From: Balanoglossus misakiensis
Taxonomy: Eukaryota; Hemichordata
Length of the DNA: 64,000 nt
Direction: 5' to 3'
NCBI GenBank assembly: GCA_040954595.2
Contig: CM082586.2
Location: 5,766,001 to 5,830,000 of the forward strand
The notes below the pieces were generated by a model. It was not told where the DNA came from, did no database searches, and saw only the letters and a program-made list of their open reading frames with translations. The position numbers and the translations under genes were made by a program. This document shows, in pieces, positions 1 to 13,600 of the stretch; the first letter of the stretch is position 1; every line of letters begins with the position of its first letter.

Positions 1-25
1 GCCATATGTTACAATATAACCAAGC

Positions 26-40
26 AAGAGAGAGAGAGAG
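26..40. repeat. (AG)n dinucleotide microsatellite
   Basis: Short uninterrupted AG run read directly from the sequence. Confidence 0.8.
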
Positions 41-3000
41 TGTGCAATTGTTATAAACGCCACAACGCTCAGAAACCCGCCGCCATCTCGAAACTGGTCA
101 ATCAGTGCACAGACCAGATCGACGCCTCACATTTCAATATGGCTTGGGTCTGAGGTTGCTGCTTACCCTTCAAACAAGGTCGAGGCTGTTTCTAAATAAT
201 TGGGCAACATAGTCTCTGATTTGGTAGGGCCTATGCAATGTGACGTTCCCATACGGTTCAGTACACCTGTTCGCCCGTACCCCCTGTAATAAGAAAACGT
301 TGGAATTCGTTTTATGGGTGCCTGTTAGGCATTTTATGCAAACCATGCAGACACACATGCTGTATTCGGAACCGGATGCAATTGTTTGAATTGCATCACG
401 TACGATAGACGTTGAGATAAAACATTTAAAATTATGTCTAGGCCGCCGCCACTTTGCTATTTCTGAACATTACTTCAACACAAATGCAATTTCAATGCCC
501 GTTTTGCAAAATAGATATGATTCTTCTACTTAGCCAGAATAGGGTATTTTCACTGGTTGGGAGAGTGCTCGATGCAATTCTGCAGAGCGGTTTGTAGGTT
601 GAGGTGACCGGTGGTGTAGTTGTGATTCCGAGTTTCATGTGGCGGCGATCATCAGACCGGATTCTTCTACGTAAATAAGCTTCAGAGTACACTCACAGGA
701 GCATGTTAAGTGGTACAGAGAGCTGTGCTCCCATTTGCATTCTATCTAATAGGATCTATTTTGGTGTACAAGTTTTCTGTCAACACTCAGTCGTGTATAC
801 ATAAACGTGACACCCGTACATATACACAGCGAATGTATTCTTTGAACTCGGCCTGTGTAATGAATTAAAAAGCAGCAACATATGCTGCACAGAAGCTTTG
901 GGATTTAATGTACAAGGCCAATTTGAGTGTACAGTGAGAATTAAACATACATGGAATGCCAGCCAAGCTAGGTCATTGGGTCAGACTTAACACATATCGT
1001 GAAAGAGTTTGCCATCTGTCTTTAGAATTTGAACTTATACTTTACCATGGGAGTATACAAACTGTCTGTCGTATGAGCCAGTTGATGTTGCCTTAAGTTC
1101 AATTTACAGCAGTTTAATATGGAGTTTTACAATTTATTTCTCATTATTGGTTTGGTCAGTTATTGTTCAAATCATGATATATTTCCCACACCATAATCAT
1201 GGCACTGTATTGTCAAACCGATTGACAACTTTCATTTCTGAGTTTTCTTCCTGTTTTGTGCAGATGATCATATGACTCTGTGGTTGATCACGTAGAAATT
1301 CATTTCGTTAAGTTAGCATGTTGTGAGGTTCGCATAGGTATTTCCTTCGCAATTCCATGCAAATGTTCTTATTAGAAATGTTCAATTGATCAGTTGGGCA
1401 TTTAGTCAATAATATTAAAGGGACACTGAACACCTGATACCTGTCTTTGAAAAATTGTGTTGATGAGTATTTAAACTTTTTGGCACGTTTCTTTGCCTCT
1501 ACATATTTGTAACAGGCAGTATACTGGGACCAGTAATTATTGCATCACATTAATTTGATGGGATTCTGATCCATGTACCAGTATACCTGTGTTGTGCGTT
1601 TTGCAGTAACATGATGATTTGCATATCTAATGAACGTCTGCAATCAGCGGTATAAATCCAGAGTTACAAGTTCTATGGAGAGATATGCTTTGTACCAGTG
1701 TTATCATTTGCATATTCAATTACTGGGGATGTATGTACATAATTAACCAGGTCAAAATTAGCTGCAATTTGTGCAACAGATCATACAGCCTCATGTACTC
1801 GTTAAACAAGTTATAACAATTAACACAGCATGTATGTATATTTAGTTCACAATAGGCGTATATAATTTTAGTGATATTCAGCTCATGGACTTCCATTGGA
1901 AAAGCATATTAGAAATTCTGTCTAGCTGCGTGAGATTATTATCATTCACCTAGATAGCAAACACAATTTAAAGCTTAAAATAACCATCCACAGCATCAGT
2001 GTGCTTGTTATAAATGATTTATTCCTAGTCTGAGAATACTTTGCAAAATTGAATCACGCTTATCTGGATATGTAAACCAGCCACACCCTCCAATATTAAA
2101 TTTAGCTTGTCAATAGGTATCGGTATATAGATAAGACTGGTCCATTTGTATTTTATCTGATGTCAAAATAACCTTTCATTACCAAAACAAGCCCATCAGC
2201 TCCCAACTGTTATAAAAATTATGATTGTTCAGGATTACCATTGAAAACTCCCTTTCCTTCCCTTCACAGGGAGTTCTCTCTATTTTGTGAGAAACAATAA
2301 TCACAAAACCAAAAAAATATATGGGGAGTCCTCAGACAAACAGACTGCCAGATGCATATATACATTAAACATTTACATACATTTTGACAGATGCAAAAGT
2401 TCACGTAAACGTTTTGAGCTTTATTACCCAGGAACATTTTACCTTCATCAGCCATGTCTAACCGACCTAAATATTTCACACAGCCCAACTTCCCTCTAAC
2501 CCGCAGTCAGTTTGTTCTAATGCCAGCAGAAATAATTGTTCTCTATGCCAAAACACGCTTACAACCCTTGTGAATGCATATACAATGAGTATGCAAATGG
2601 TTACATGATGAGGAAGCTTGATAGCTGTATTTTAATCATAAACATTTACATGTTTTGTGTTATCGTCTGCCTCAAAAGTAGATCACTGACTGAGCAATTT
2701 TAGTTTTTAATATTGAAAGTTGGTATGCAGTAAATAACAATCATCTCACAATGACAAATGATCATTTATAACTTAATGGATAGGTTTTCAGATCAATATT
2801 TCACATGATCTGTGATGAACATACATGAGAAAATATGTCATTTCCCCAGTTAAATGCAATAAATCAGAATATATCTGAGGATATAACCTAAACCGTGAAA
2901 TCATTACATATCTACAGAATTAATGCGCTGCAAAATTTTAGCCTGACGAAGTGAACAGTACAATGAACTTGTCATAAATAAACTGTGTACTTTCAACTCT

Positions 3001-6000
3001 TTATTTTTTTCAATTTATTTTTTATCATTTTAATATAACGTGCTTTCCAGTGTTCATATTATGATACATGCATACTTTACTATGTCAATTGATGATAAAA
3101 TAATTTTCCAATAACGAGATCTCTTCACTGGCAGTTGCCATGGAGACATGAGTTTGTACATACAGGCCACTGTGGTATTTCCTGAAACTTAGGCAATGGC
3201 GGCGTGTACTGGGCTCCAGGACAATATATGTAGCCGTTGGGAATATTTTGTCAAGAGGTTTTTGAAAGGTTCTAATAATATCAACAAATGTACATGACAT
3301 CTGCAGTCATGTAACGGTAGTTTGGAGTGAATGCTGTGATGCTTTAATAATAGGATAATATATTTCCTTTGCTCCACCAGTTGAATACGACTCCAATGTT
3401 ATATGAGCGGGCTGGTTAATTTTGTTAGACCTAAATATTTCCTTTGCTGTCAATGTATATTTTCTCCTGTTTGATGTTATCATGTTTCAGTACTGCAAAG
3501 GTGGAAATGATTAAAATAATTTACATGTACTTGGACAGGAGTGGATTCGTTTGCTTCGTCAAATGCGTCCCAACCGACTCCTTTGTAAAGTGTGCTAATA
3601 ATGGAATTTCATTCAAATGTTGAGACTTTGAAATTTGGGTGTTTTTCCAGAGGCCCACAGGACTTAATTGTCCAAGCATATGACATATTAACCAAAACCT
3701 TTGTAAAATACATGTAAACCGCCTGAATCAAGGCACCCAGCATTCGCTATCACGTGAGGCACCGAAATGACAAGCCTTCCCCAGTGGTACAATGTATACT
3801 GACCCAGAATCCAGGGTATTGGAATCACAGTGCCCCAACAGACATCCCCTCACTAATCAAGGATGTTGGGTATAAACAAATTGCAGGAATTGGACTATTT
3901 TAGGCACATTTACTTAGAGTGAAGCATCCATCAGTGACCGTTTGACCTTTCTGTATACACCCAGTTTCTATTAGAGAGTGAATTTCCGTATGTTTGTGGC
4001 TGCCACTGATTCACGAGGGCAGGTCCCATGGAAGGCGAAGTGTTTAATTTTCAGTTACCAATTTTATTCATATAACAGTGGCCTAAACAACCATGCATAG
4101 GCCCAAGAAAAGATTAGAAAAATTGTTGCTAATTGACTTGAGTGTCTGAAATTGGTACCATACACAGAATGCATGCTCAGTATAAATAAAACCTTGGATA
4201 ACATTAATTTCATATGATATTCTGATCTGTAATGTCATGTGACGGCTGGTACAGATGAAGAGGGATTTAAAAAAATTTCCTGGTGGTGTTAATTAATACT
4301 GGTTGATTTTGACAGATATACATGTACCAGTAGAAGTTAATGTTTACATAACAGTTTGGAATTTTAGAATTCTGTGCTCCGTATAGATGTTTTAGAAAAT
4401 TAAGCATGCCTTAATTGCCAATACTTTGATGGCAAAAGTAGACCATTTATATTAAAACGATGGTAACGATCCTCTTTTAAAATTGTATCCTGCTAGACGT
4501 GTACCGTATTAGGCCTTCACATCATTGCAAAATAGCATATTTACACTTATGACATTAGACAGAGAGGCATACGGTTAATAGTCAATGAAAGCCTAATTAT
4601 ATCAATCGTTAAACGTTCGGTTAACACAAAACGCAAAATGTTAACTAATCCATTGCAGAATGATGAAAAAAAATACTTACCCAACAATCACCACAGAGTG
4701 GAACAATAAAACACATGTTGATAATAACAGCTTTGTGTCCATTTTGATCACAGAATGTTGCATTGCTTCTATGTGTTGAAACAAACACAATTGTGTCTAT
4801 GTCGCGTTCGCCTGATACACGTTGTTCACTGCCTACAGTACTTAGTCCATATATTCCGATAAGCATTTACAGCCCGTAGTGTGTACGAATCATTGGCGGA
4901 CGTGTTCATTACATAGTTCCAAATAAACCTGCAATGAGAAAAGATTGATTGTCGTATCAGAGAGAATGTAATGGTTTCACAATATATACGAGAATTCGTC
5001 ATAGCTACCGATGTTATGGCAGGGCATGTGGCCCAGTAGTCCGATCTTTGCTGGACTCTAATCACCAGTTCTGCATCTGATCCAGAGCAACCATTCTGGT
5101 TCACCAGGCCGTGCTATGACTACACGCTATTAAAGTTGACCTCGACAATACTGTACCATATGTAAACGTACGCTGGTCGGAATCAATTGATCAAATTGCC
5201 TCGAACACTGGCATAGTCTACATTGTTCTTGATTACCGTCACAGTGCCTGTGTTACCGGCTGTACGTATGAATGTATGTTTGTTTGTTCTGTTTTCCTCA
5301 AGGCCTACATCACATACAATATTTCTCTTTGTATACCATGTATACACACACTTGTATGTACATTAAGAGCCGCACATTGAAAAAAAGTAAACTATCTGAA
5401 CAATACTACCATTACTGACGTGACCACAAATTGCTTTACAGTGTAAATCTGCCATGATGCCAATTGGGCTTAAAAGAGTAAAAAAAAATCATCTGCTGTT
5501 TCACGTTCTGTCACGTGCACTCGGGCTGTAACTGAAGCCCCTGATGACAAAGGGTCAACACATGTTGTGACAAATTGTGTATTAAAAAGTCACTTGTGGA
5601 AGAGTGAACTCATGTCGACTGAAATCAACATTTGCTGGGAATGCCTCTATTTGTGATTTGGTCAACAGGAACCTCCGTTACTCATTGTAGCTTTATCATG
5701 ATTTTAAAATTTATGGGTTTGAAAAAGCAATATATTATTGCATGGAAAGATTATAGCAAATCGATTGTATATCATACTGGATTAGAAGATTGCTATTTAT
5801 GCGATGATGTCTGAAAAACTAGGTCGTTAACATGCATGCTGTCCAGCATACAACACTCATAACTCATCTCCCGTATAGTATAACAATGTGAGACGTACCG
5901 GTACCTGTCATTCACATTATAAACATATATATGTTTCCTAAAATATTCATGTGGCATGCCCAAATAACAAAAAAGACACCCAACATTTTTTATTTAGCTT

Positions 6001-9000
6001 TGAAATAGATTTAATAAACCCTTAAGTCAAACTTATTATACTCAGACATTATTGCTTTATATTGCGACGCTGTCTATACATTCGGTGCTTTTGTCAAACC
6101 TTTTCATCGTCAAAACCTCAATGTTCAAGCTTATCAAGGCACCAGATCACTTGAAACTCTCTATTGCTACAGCTGGAATAACATATACATCTAATCACTC
6201 AAATCGCTTAAAGCTTTTAGGGCCAAGCGGCAATATCGTATGGCCTTTTTAGCTTTCACGGAAATATCATTCAATTTATCTGACACTATTGCAACTCCAG
6301 CCGTTTCGAATTACCTCGTCAAATTGCCTCTAAATGTTTTAACATTACATCCGGAAACTACATTGCAGTGTGCTAAATTCGGTTTTCAGTGTCTTTCAGC
6401 TTACAAATTTTCCTCTTATGAGTACAAATCACTTGCACTCTGGGTGAAAGGAGAGCTAACCGGAGATAACATTTCTAGTTGTGATGTAATCTTGATAATT
6501 GGCAAAATGTTGTTATTATGTCTGTTCGCAATAGGCAACTACAAGATAGTTGTACCCTGGTGTACTGGTTATCTATTTCCAAAAAATGTGGTTTGCCGTA
6601 CTGCAAGTATTTTGATTTGAGTTGTGGACAGGGTTAATACCACTTGATTATACAAAATAAGTCAATATCTGAACAGCACTCTGCATTTTCATAATGGAAT
6701 TAGCATAGCCCCTCTAACAGGGCATTGGGAAAGACTAGAAGGATTATAGTTACCTGAAATTGTGTAAACCAAAGCTCGGCAAGTGTCCTCTGTGAAAAAA
6801 AATCTAATTTGTGCTGATGTTACGGAGGTCAACGTAACAGCAGCAAGTGCCAGTACTCCGCGTATTTGAAAATGATGAGGCCTATACTTCCATCATTATA
6901 AACCACGCTGTAGGAATCTTCACATGGGCTTGAAAAAGCAATAAAATAAATCCTTGCGATCGTCTAGGATCAGACAGAATACCACAACTGGGAGATATAC
7001 CGCTTTTACAGTTTCTGATTGGAATGACAATCATGTAACTTAGTTTAATGACAAAAAGCTTTTTTATGAGACCCCTTAGCATATCTAACAATGTGATCAC
7101 AGCTACTTGTCCAATACTCTACGTGGTTCAACATAAGTCCCAAACTACCAGTACAATGCTTGTAATTCGAATGGGGTAGGTACACCATACAGTAACTCTG
7201 TGGTAATGTTTATATGTATGGACTTGATTTTCCCTCGATTTCAAATATTTAAAGTATACCTAGACAGTTTGAATGTGGCGAGTACTAAAATGTGAACGAC
7301 CAACTAGTCAGTGAGATGAAAAATGAGTCATAGTCTGTGTCTTGATTTGAATTTTAATTTCATTTTTCTTTCTCATTATCTCAGTGATAATGAAGAACAG
7401 ATGGGGTGTCATTAAAAAAACAGAACATGTTTACACATTTCTGACAAAACATTCAGAACCTTTTAGCAAGATAGGTAGAATAAGTTGGAAAAAAAATTAA
7501 AGAAAATATTTTATAAATGAAGTGCACGAAAAACACATATTTTCACTTGACAATTTGCAATTGAATAAATACAAGTGGGTCAAAAAGGCCAATGCCTTGT
7601 GTACATTAGCTGTGCAGCTAGGTGGTTCTTTTGCATGTAGACAATTAATGCAGTTTATTGATTCATCAAACAGAATTTTTATTGCTACATGTTTGAAACA
7701 ACCGTGCTCCATTTGACGCAAATGAAGTAAATGGTATTTCCTGTCATATGAAGTGTTCAATTACGTAAGGCTATATAACAAGTAATTGCACTGGTTTCAA
7801 TTTACACCATGCATATGTATTGCCATGTTATCATTTGCGACAAATGAAAGGTTGAAGTACTTTTAACGGTATTCATGGTATTTGCCGTAAAGTGCTAAAT
7901 ATATGCGGAGGGACCATGACAAATTATCAATTCATTGAAGCTTCATTGTTGTTTTCAGTTGGACTTCATTATTTAGTGGTAAATGCTGCAATACTTTTTC
8001 TCCGGGAAACAAATATGTCATTTGAGTCACCACGGTCGTATAAATAGACTTTAATGTGTGGAAAGACAGACAAATATGTCAAATTGTACTTTCAATTGAC
8101 AGCTGTTTAATTCTCGAAATAGTTGTGCTCCAGCCAAATAGTGCATGCACACTTACTGATAATGATCGTAGCTATCTATACATGTACTTGGAAACTCAAG
8201 AACAAAAAAAGGTTTTTAATTTTCATTTGTTGAAAACAAAACACTTGAAATTGAATATGACAATTTTGCACTTGCCGTAAGTACCACCAGAAGTAGGTGG
8301 GTGGGTTTGTAGGTAGATATTAATGCAAGATGGTTATGTTGTCAGTAGGTATATTTGCATAATGTGATATCTGCATGCGTTATCTTTGCAATCGTTGTAC
8401 ACATTTCTGCATTTTTTGAAGAATTATTTTGGATATAATGGTTTTGAATATGTGCTTGTTTTGTAATTCTGGCAAATCGAAGTATGATTTTAAAAAATTA
8501 CTTCAGCCTTGCCATTGAATCATCAAGAAGGTAAAGACGATGTGCCCGTCGGAAATGTAAATTCGTAGAGGGAAGAATAGAGGAATAAAACCACGTATGC
8601 ATCTCCAGCGAGTCAACTGCAGGTGTGCTGCAGGATAGAATGGATTAGTTGTTGGTCACGTTGTTACCGACAGTGAAGTAGGTCTCTCCATCCGGCGCAG
8701 TTTGCACGTATGTTGTTCGTTAAAAGCCCCTAACTAGACAGACCTTGACTACCGAGTGTCTGCTTGCATGACGATATCCAAATACTTTCAGAACCTCTTA
8801 TGTCCACATTTATCGGCAACCTTAAACCACTGGGTCACACTAATGCGTGCAATTATGTTAAAGTTCAATAGAGCATGTAATTAATTAATCAAAAATTCAA
8901 TTTCACTGGCATTCAGAATTTACGCTCTTAGAATTCCAATACACCGAGTGTTTTAATGCCTGAAAACATGGATAACAGTCAACTTGAAACATTTTTGTGA

Positions 9001-10604
9001 ACTGAAGGAAATTTAAGAAAGTGTGGATGGTACCTAAGGGGTCAAGGTAATAGTAGGCAGTGACGCATTAATGAAAACATCGACAATATTATTCTCGGGT
9101 AAAGATTGTTTTGAGTAAACATGATACAAACAAAAAAGCTGCAAGGGCGCATGTAGTTCTCAGGAAATCAAGAAAAACTGTTTATATCTGAAAGGCATTA
9201 TCAACTGTGCAGCGAAAGGATCATAAAAATATTGCATTTATATTTTGTATTGGTCGAGGTTGTAATTTTGTTACATATGCATAGGAAAGAATATTGATCA
9301 TCTAAGGCCTATAAATCATATGTTCTTAGCGCGTCATAATTTAATTTTGCACTTAGCCGGCTGTTAGAATACCGTGTGACCTTGCCTCGAGTTATTTTAT
9401 ATCAAAATGTGTTTACAACAGCAGCTGCGGAGATAGATACTTCATGTCTTTCCCTGTGGCAATAATACATCGCCTTTTATGCGGCAAAGCGGCTGCCAAT
9501 ATTCTGTGTCAATTTTTTCATTAAAATTCCAACAGTCCATCTATTTTGAAGTTTATTGGTAAAGCATTTAGGCCATCTGATGGCCAACCGTTGCACTATA
9601 GTTGTTTTCCAGGAGTAATTTTCGCCATAGGGCTACTAACCATTACTACAGTTGTGAACCTAGTACAATATCATAAAATTACAGTGAAATAGACTGCTGT
9701 ATATTTTGGATTTGACCTGTCACTCAGTTGGATTTAGAGACTCATTATAATAATGATAACTTGAGGTAGGATCATTATGTATTTATTGCTTGGCTTCATG
9801 GAGTTAATTCATATGCTGTAGTAGTTTGCTTGAAGCGTGTGATCAACCGACGGTTTTATTCACTGCAGAGAATTTGAACAAACTGTGGGGTTATCGACAT
9901 GTGTCAGACATATTGACGTCTGGTGGTCGACATGTTCATATAGTCCAGGGTGTCTTTCATCCTCATTAACTGAGCCCATGTTGTGATCAACACAGAGAAA
10001 TAGATATTTGACAGCAGTGTTATGCTCCTCGGTTTTGAGCGATGATGGTGGTGTACAATCGGCGAAATAGTAGCAGAGATTTAACCTTGAAATCTCCCAT
10101 AGTGCAAGAAGATATTACGCAAAATTATACTGCGAGAGATAACTGCAAACATTTTACATTTTAAATTTCAGAACAGAACAATGCATACACTATGATGAGA
10201 ACGTCTAGTGAAAGGTATGAATAAAATGCCATTATTTTCAGTTCAAAGCACAAAGAACTAGTAACACCGGTGTGTGGCTCATAAAAGGCGCGTAGAATGA
10301 CCATTAGATTTTGCGAATAGGTAGTTAATGAACCATTGCACGAGAAACATTACATCCGAAGTCGACTGCCTAATTAGCTGTGACTATGCTGTATTATATA
10401 GTCAAGTGGCATGCATCAGTTTGGTGTGTAAGTTTACATGTTGTAGGCTTAGTAATACTGCCCAGACTCAATGAGGTAAATTTACCATTTCTATCTTCAC
10501 TGTATTTGTAAATCAAACACCTACCCTGTTCCCTGATGTATCGTAAGAATTGACCTTTAAATACTGTAAATATATAGGAGAGTTGTCTGTTTGGAGCCAC
10601 TTTC

Positions 10605-10624
10605 TTGTCTGTCTGTCTGTCTGT
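10605..10624. repeat. (CTGT)n microsatellite
   Basis: About five CTGT units followed by CAGT-type variants. The same motif recurs at 40.7 kb and 56.5 kb, and as GACA on the plus strand at 39.1 kb. Confidence 0.8.
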
Positions 10625-13600
10625 CAGTCAGTCTCCTCCTCCCCTATCGCTCAAAGCACATCATTACAGTCTCAAGTTTGATAATATGTTCATCTATCTT
10701 GCTTATTTTTGATGAACAAATATTTAAATGAATTACCCTGGGCAGATAATCCCTAGACAACTGTGCAGGGGTTCTCATATTACCAATGTTCCCTTGTGAT
10801 TGAAATGATAAAGACCTAATTTAGTTCTTTGTGGGTCATTGATTAATGCTTGTAGAAATGTAGATAAGTTTCAGTTAATTGATGATTTAGAGTTTTTTAA
10901 CATAAAAGTATAAACTGTAACTCTCATGAGTAAATGCCGGAATCTATCCAATTATTTTGACAAACTAGCCTAAGTTAATTACCAAATGTTAAACAAATGT
11001 TGCCATATTAACTTGACTGATAAAGTCAATCATCTTTCCTAAGACTCTGCTTCAAACCTGATCTGTTGTAAATTAATGGAAGTTTATGATTTAATTTTTG
11101 TTCCAATACCCTATATACAAGGGGTTTTCTTTTTCTATTCAAACGTGCTGTACTCAATCCATGGTGTACAGTATCTTTGCATTGTGAATAAATCGTCTTC
11201 ATGAGTAGTCTTCATACCACTTGCAGGTCTTTGATTCTTTAAGATGCTGACTCTGGGACTATATGAACACATTGTAGTTATGTGCATTGTGTACAAAAAG
11301 GAATATCTAGAAGTTGAAGTCTGTTGTCTACAGTGCAATCAACCAGTTGAACAGATGTATCCAGTTGAAGTCTGTTCTTGCAATTGTTATCAATCATGCC
11401 TACATAATGACTGTGCTTGAAGTTCTGTAAGACTGGATTTATCTGTAATAATCCACGGTCATCAGTACATCACAAGATGTTCGTTTGAGCTGGTGAATGT
11501 TGTGGTATACCCCGGGAAAACCACAATTAGTAACCAATCAAGCGAACATAGCATTTGCTGCTTAGCCACATGGAAATGATAGATGTATTAAGATTCCAAC
11601 CATAATTGCACTGCATTAGCAAAAAGAAACCATTAATATTGATTGATTGATTCGTACAGGTTCAAAGAGAAATCTATGGTGTAACCTCACAAAGAAATAT
11701 GTAAGGAGTAATTAAGAGTTGTGAAGTTGAAGAAAACTACACAAAAGCCAGACGAGTATCTATAATACTTTTTATTGCTTATTTTTTGTGAGGAATCGAT
11801 TTGACTGGATGCAGGCAATTAAGGGTGTTCCCCATCAAGTTTGTGATGGATTGAACAATCTAGTTCCACAATGTTGAATAGAAATTGGTTTCCCATGCCA
11901 CTTTTTCCTCTAAAGTGGAAATTGCATTGTGCACTATGGTAGAAATGAATCACATTATTACCAGTAAAAAAGGCCCATCATGATTGAGTTACTATCCCGG
12001 TTTATAATATGCCTATATACACCAATTAATTATTCATGGTCTCGATGATTTCTTGAAAGCAACTTAAGCAAAGGTCAAACTTATGAGAAGTGCAAAGGAA
12101 AATGCATATTCTTTTCGCGAATTCGAAAAAAAACATACTTTGTTTTTGTTGCTGTGTTTACTATTAACGAGAGCAATAAAAATCTGTAATAATGTATACA
12201 GCAGGTTTTATTCTCCATATTCTGGGCGATTGACAGTAATATTGCCTCACATATGGCATGGCCTACATAATGTCGTATTTGGTGTATATTCGTGATATAT
12301 ATTTGATCATTTTTTTACAATCGCTCTGCATCTGTAGAAAACAGCATATATCTTTCGCGTATCTTCTAAATATTTTATTTGTGACAAAAACACATGGCTA
12401 TTTTCTTTTCTCTTGACATGATGATGACAGCATTTATATAGTCTCGTTTTTATTGTATGAATTACGATGTTTGGCTTGAGAGGCTCGGGGATTTCTTTTG
12501 AGATTTTATCTCTCGGGAGCTTCTTCTAAGGAGGTGACTGGATGGCTACTTAAACATATAATTGGAAATGGTCCTTGTTTTGTAGGTGATGGAAACAATT
12601 TTATGGAGAGAGTCAAAGGTGAACGACGTGGAAAATTTAATGAGATTTGTGAATACGTTTTTAAGAGCTGTACAGATTTGTGGAAAAATCGTCACCCGAT
12701 TTGAGACGTGAGACATCGGAGACGACCAGAGCCAGGTATAAACTACAGTCAATCGCTGATTACATGTTGTTTTATGTGCTTGAAAAAAACCCTCAAGTAA
12801 TACTCCTCTGTAAAGAATCTTATTTCTTATTCATGGCGATCGCCCTTGGTTCTCTTAAAATGTCACGAAATTCTCAGTTCATGTCATCTGCGCTAAACCT
12901 TATCTTCCAACCATGCAATGACACGCTCAATAGCGCAACAGTATATAAGCCAAGCCAGTTCTGAGTAGTGTTACTCCCCATTCAGTTAGAATGACAATGT
13001 TTTCAAAATGCATAGGGAATTGAAGGGCAATTCTGACAAAGGCCACAACGCGATAAACAACTCTTGACATTGACAGAATTTCTGGGTAATTTTATTTTCT
13101 AGTCATTCTCTCCCAATGTCATCTGTCAGTCGTGTTGAGGTAAAATGACGACAATACATACTACTAAAACCTTTGTTACGAACTATAACTAAAATCACAT
13201 CTAAATCAAAGAGTGTGACACTATGAAATGTGGCGATTCACAAACTGGAAATAAAGACGTACTTTTTGCAGGATTTGTGCACGTCGTGAAAAAAGTATCA
13301 CAGTGTCACACGTAGTCAATTCAAGTTCAGATGTCCAGAGTAATTAACTTTAATATGTATGCAGATATTTCATACTAATACATACTGTCCAAACAGTGCA
13401 TTCCAGTATTACAGTTACACCATCTATGTAATTAATAATGTACCAGAATTATCTTGTGCTAGACACTTTTTATCTTTTAGAGAACGCGGCCTTTCTGATC
13501 ACACACCTGGCGCCCAACTACATGAATAATTGCCAGTGGCGTGACATGAAACATTACACCCTACATACATCAAATGAAGAGCCTGATGAAATCAATCGGA

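Noticed and set aside
6052-6620. Two overlapping plus frames (66 and 126 codons)
   Set aside because: AT-rich codons, no motif, no splice context; consistent with chance.
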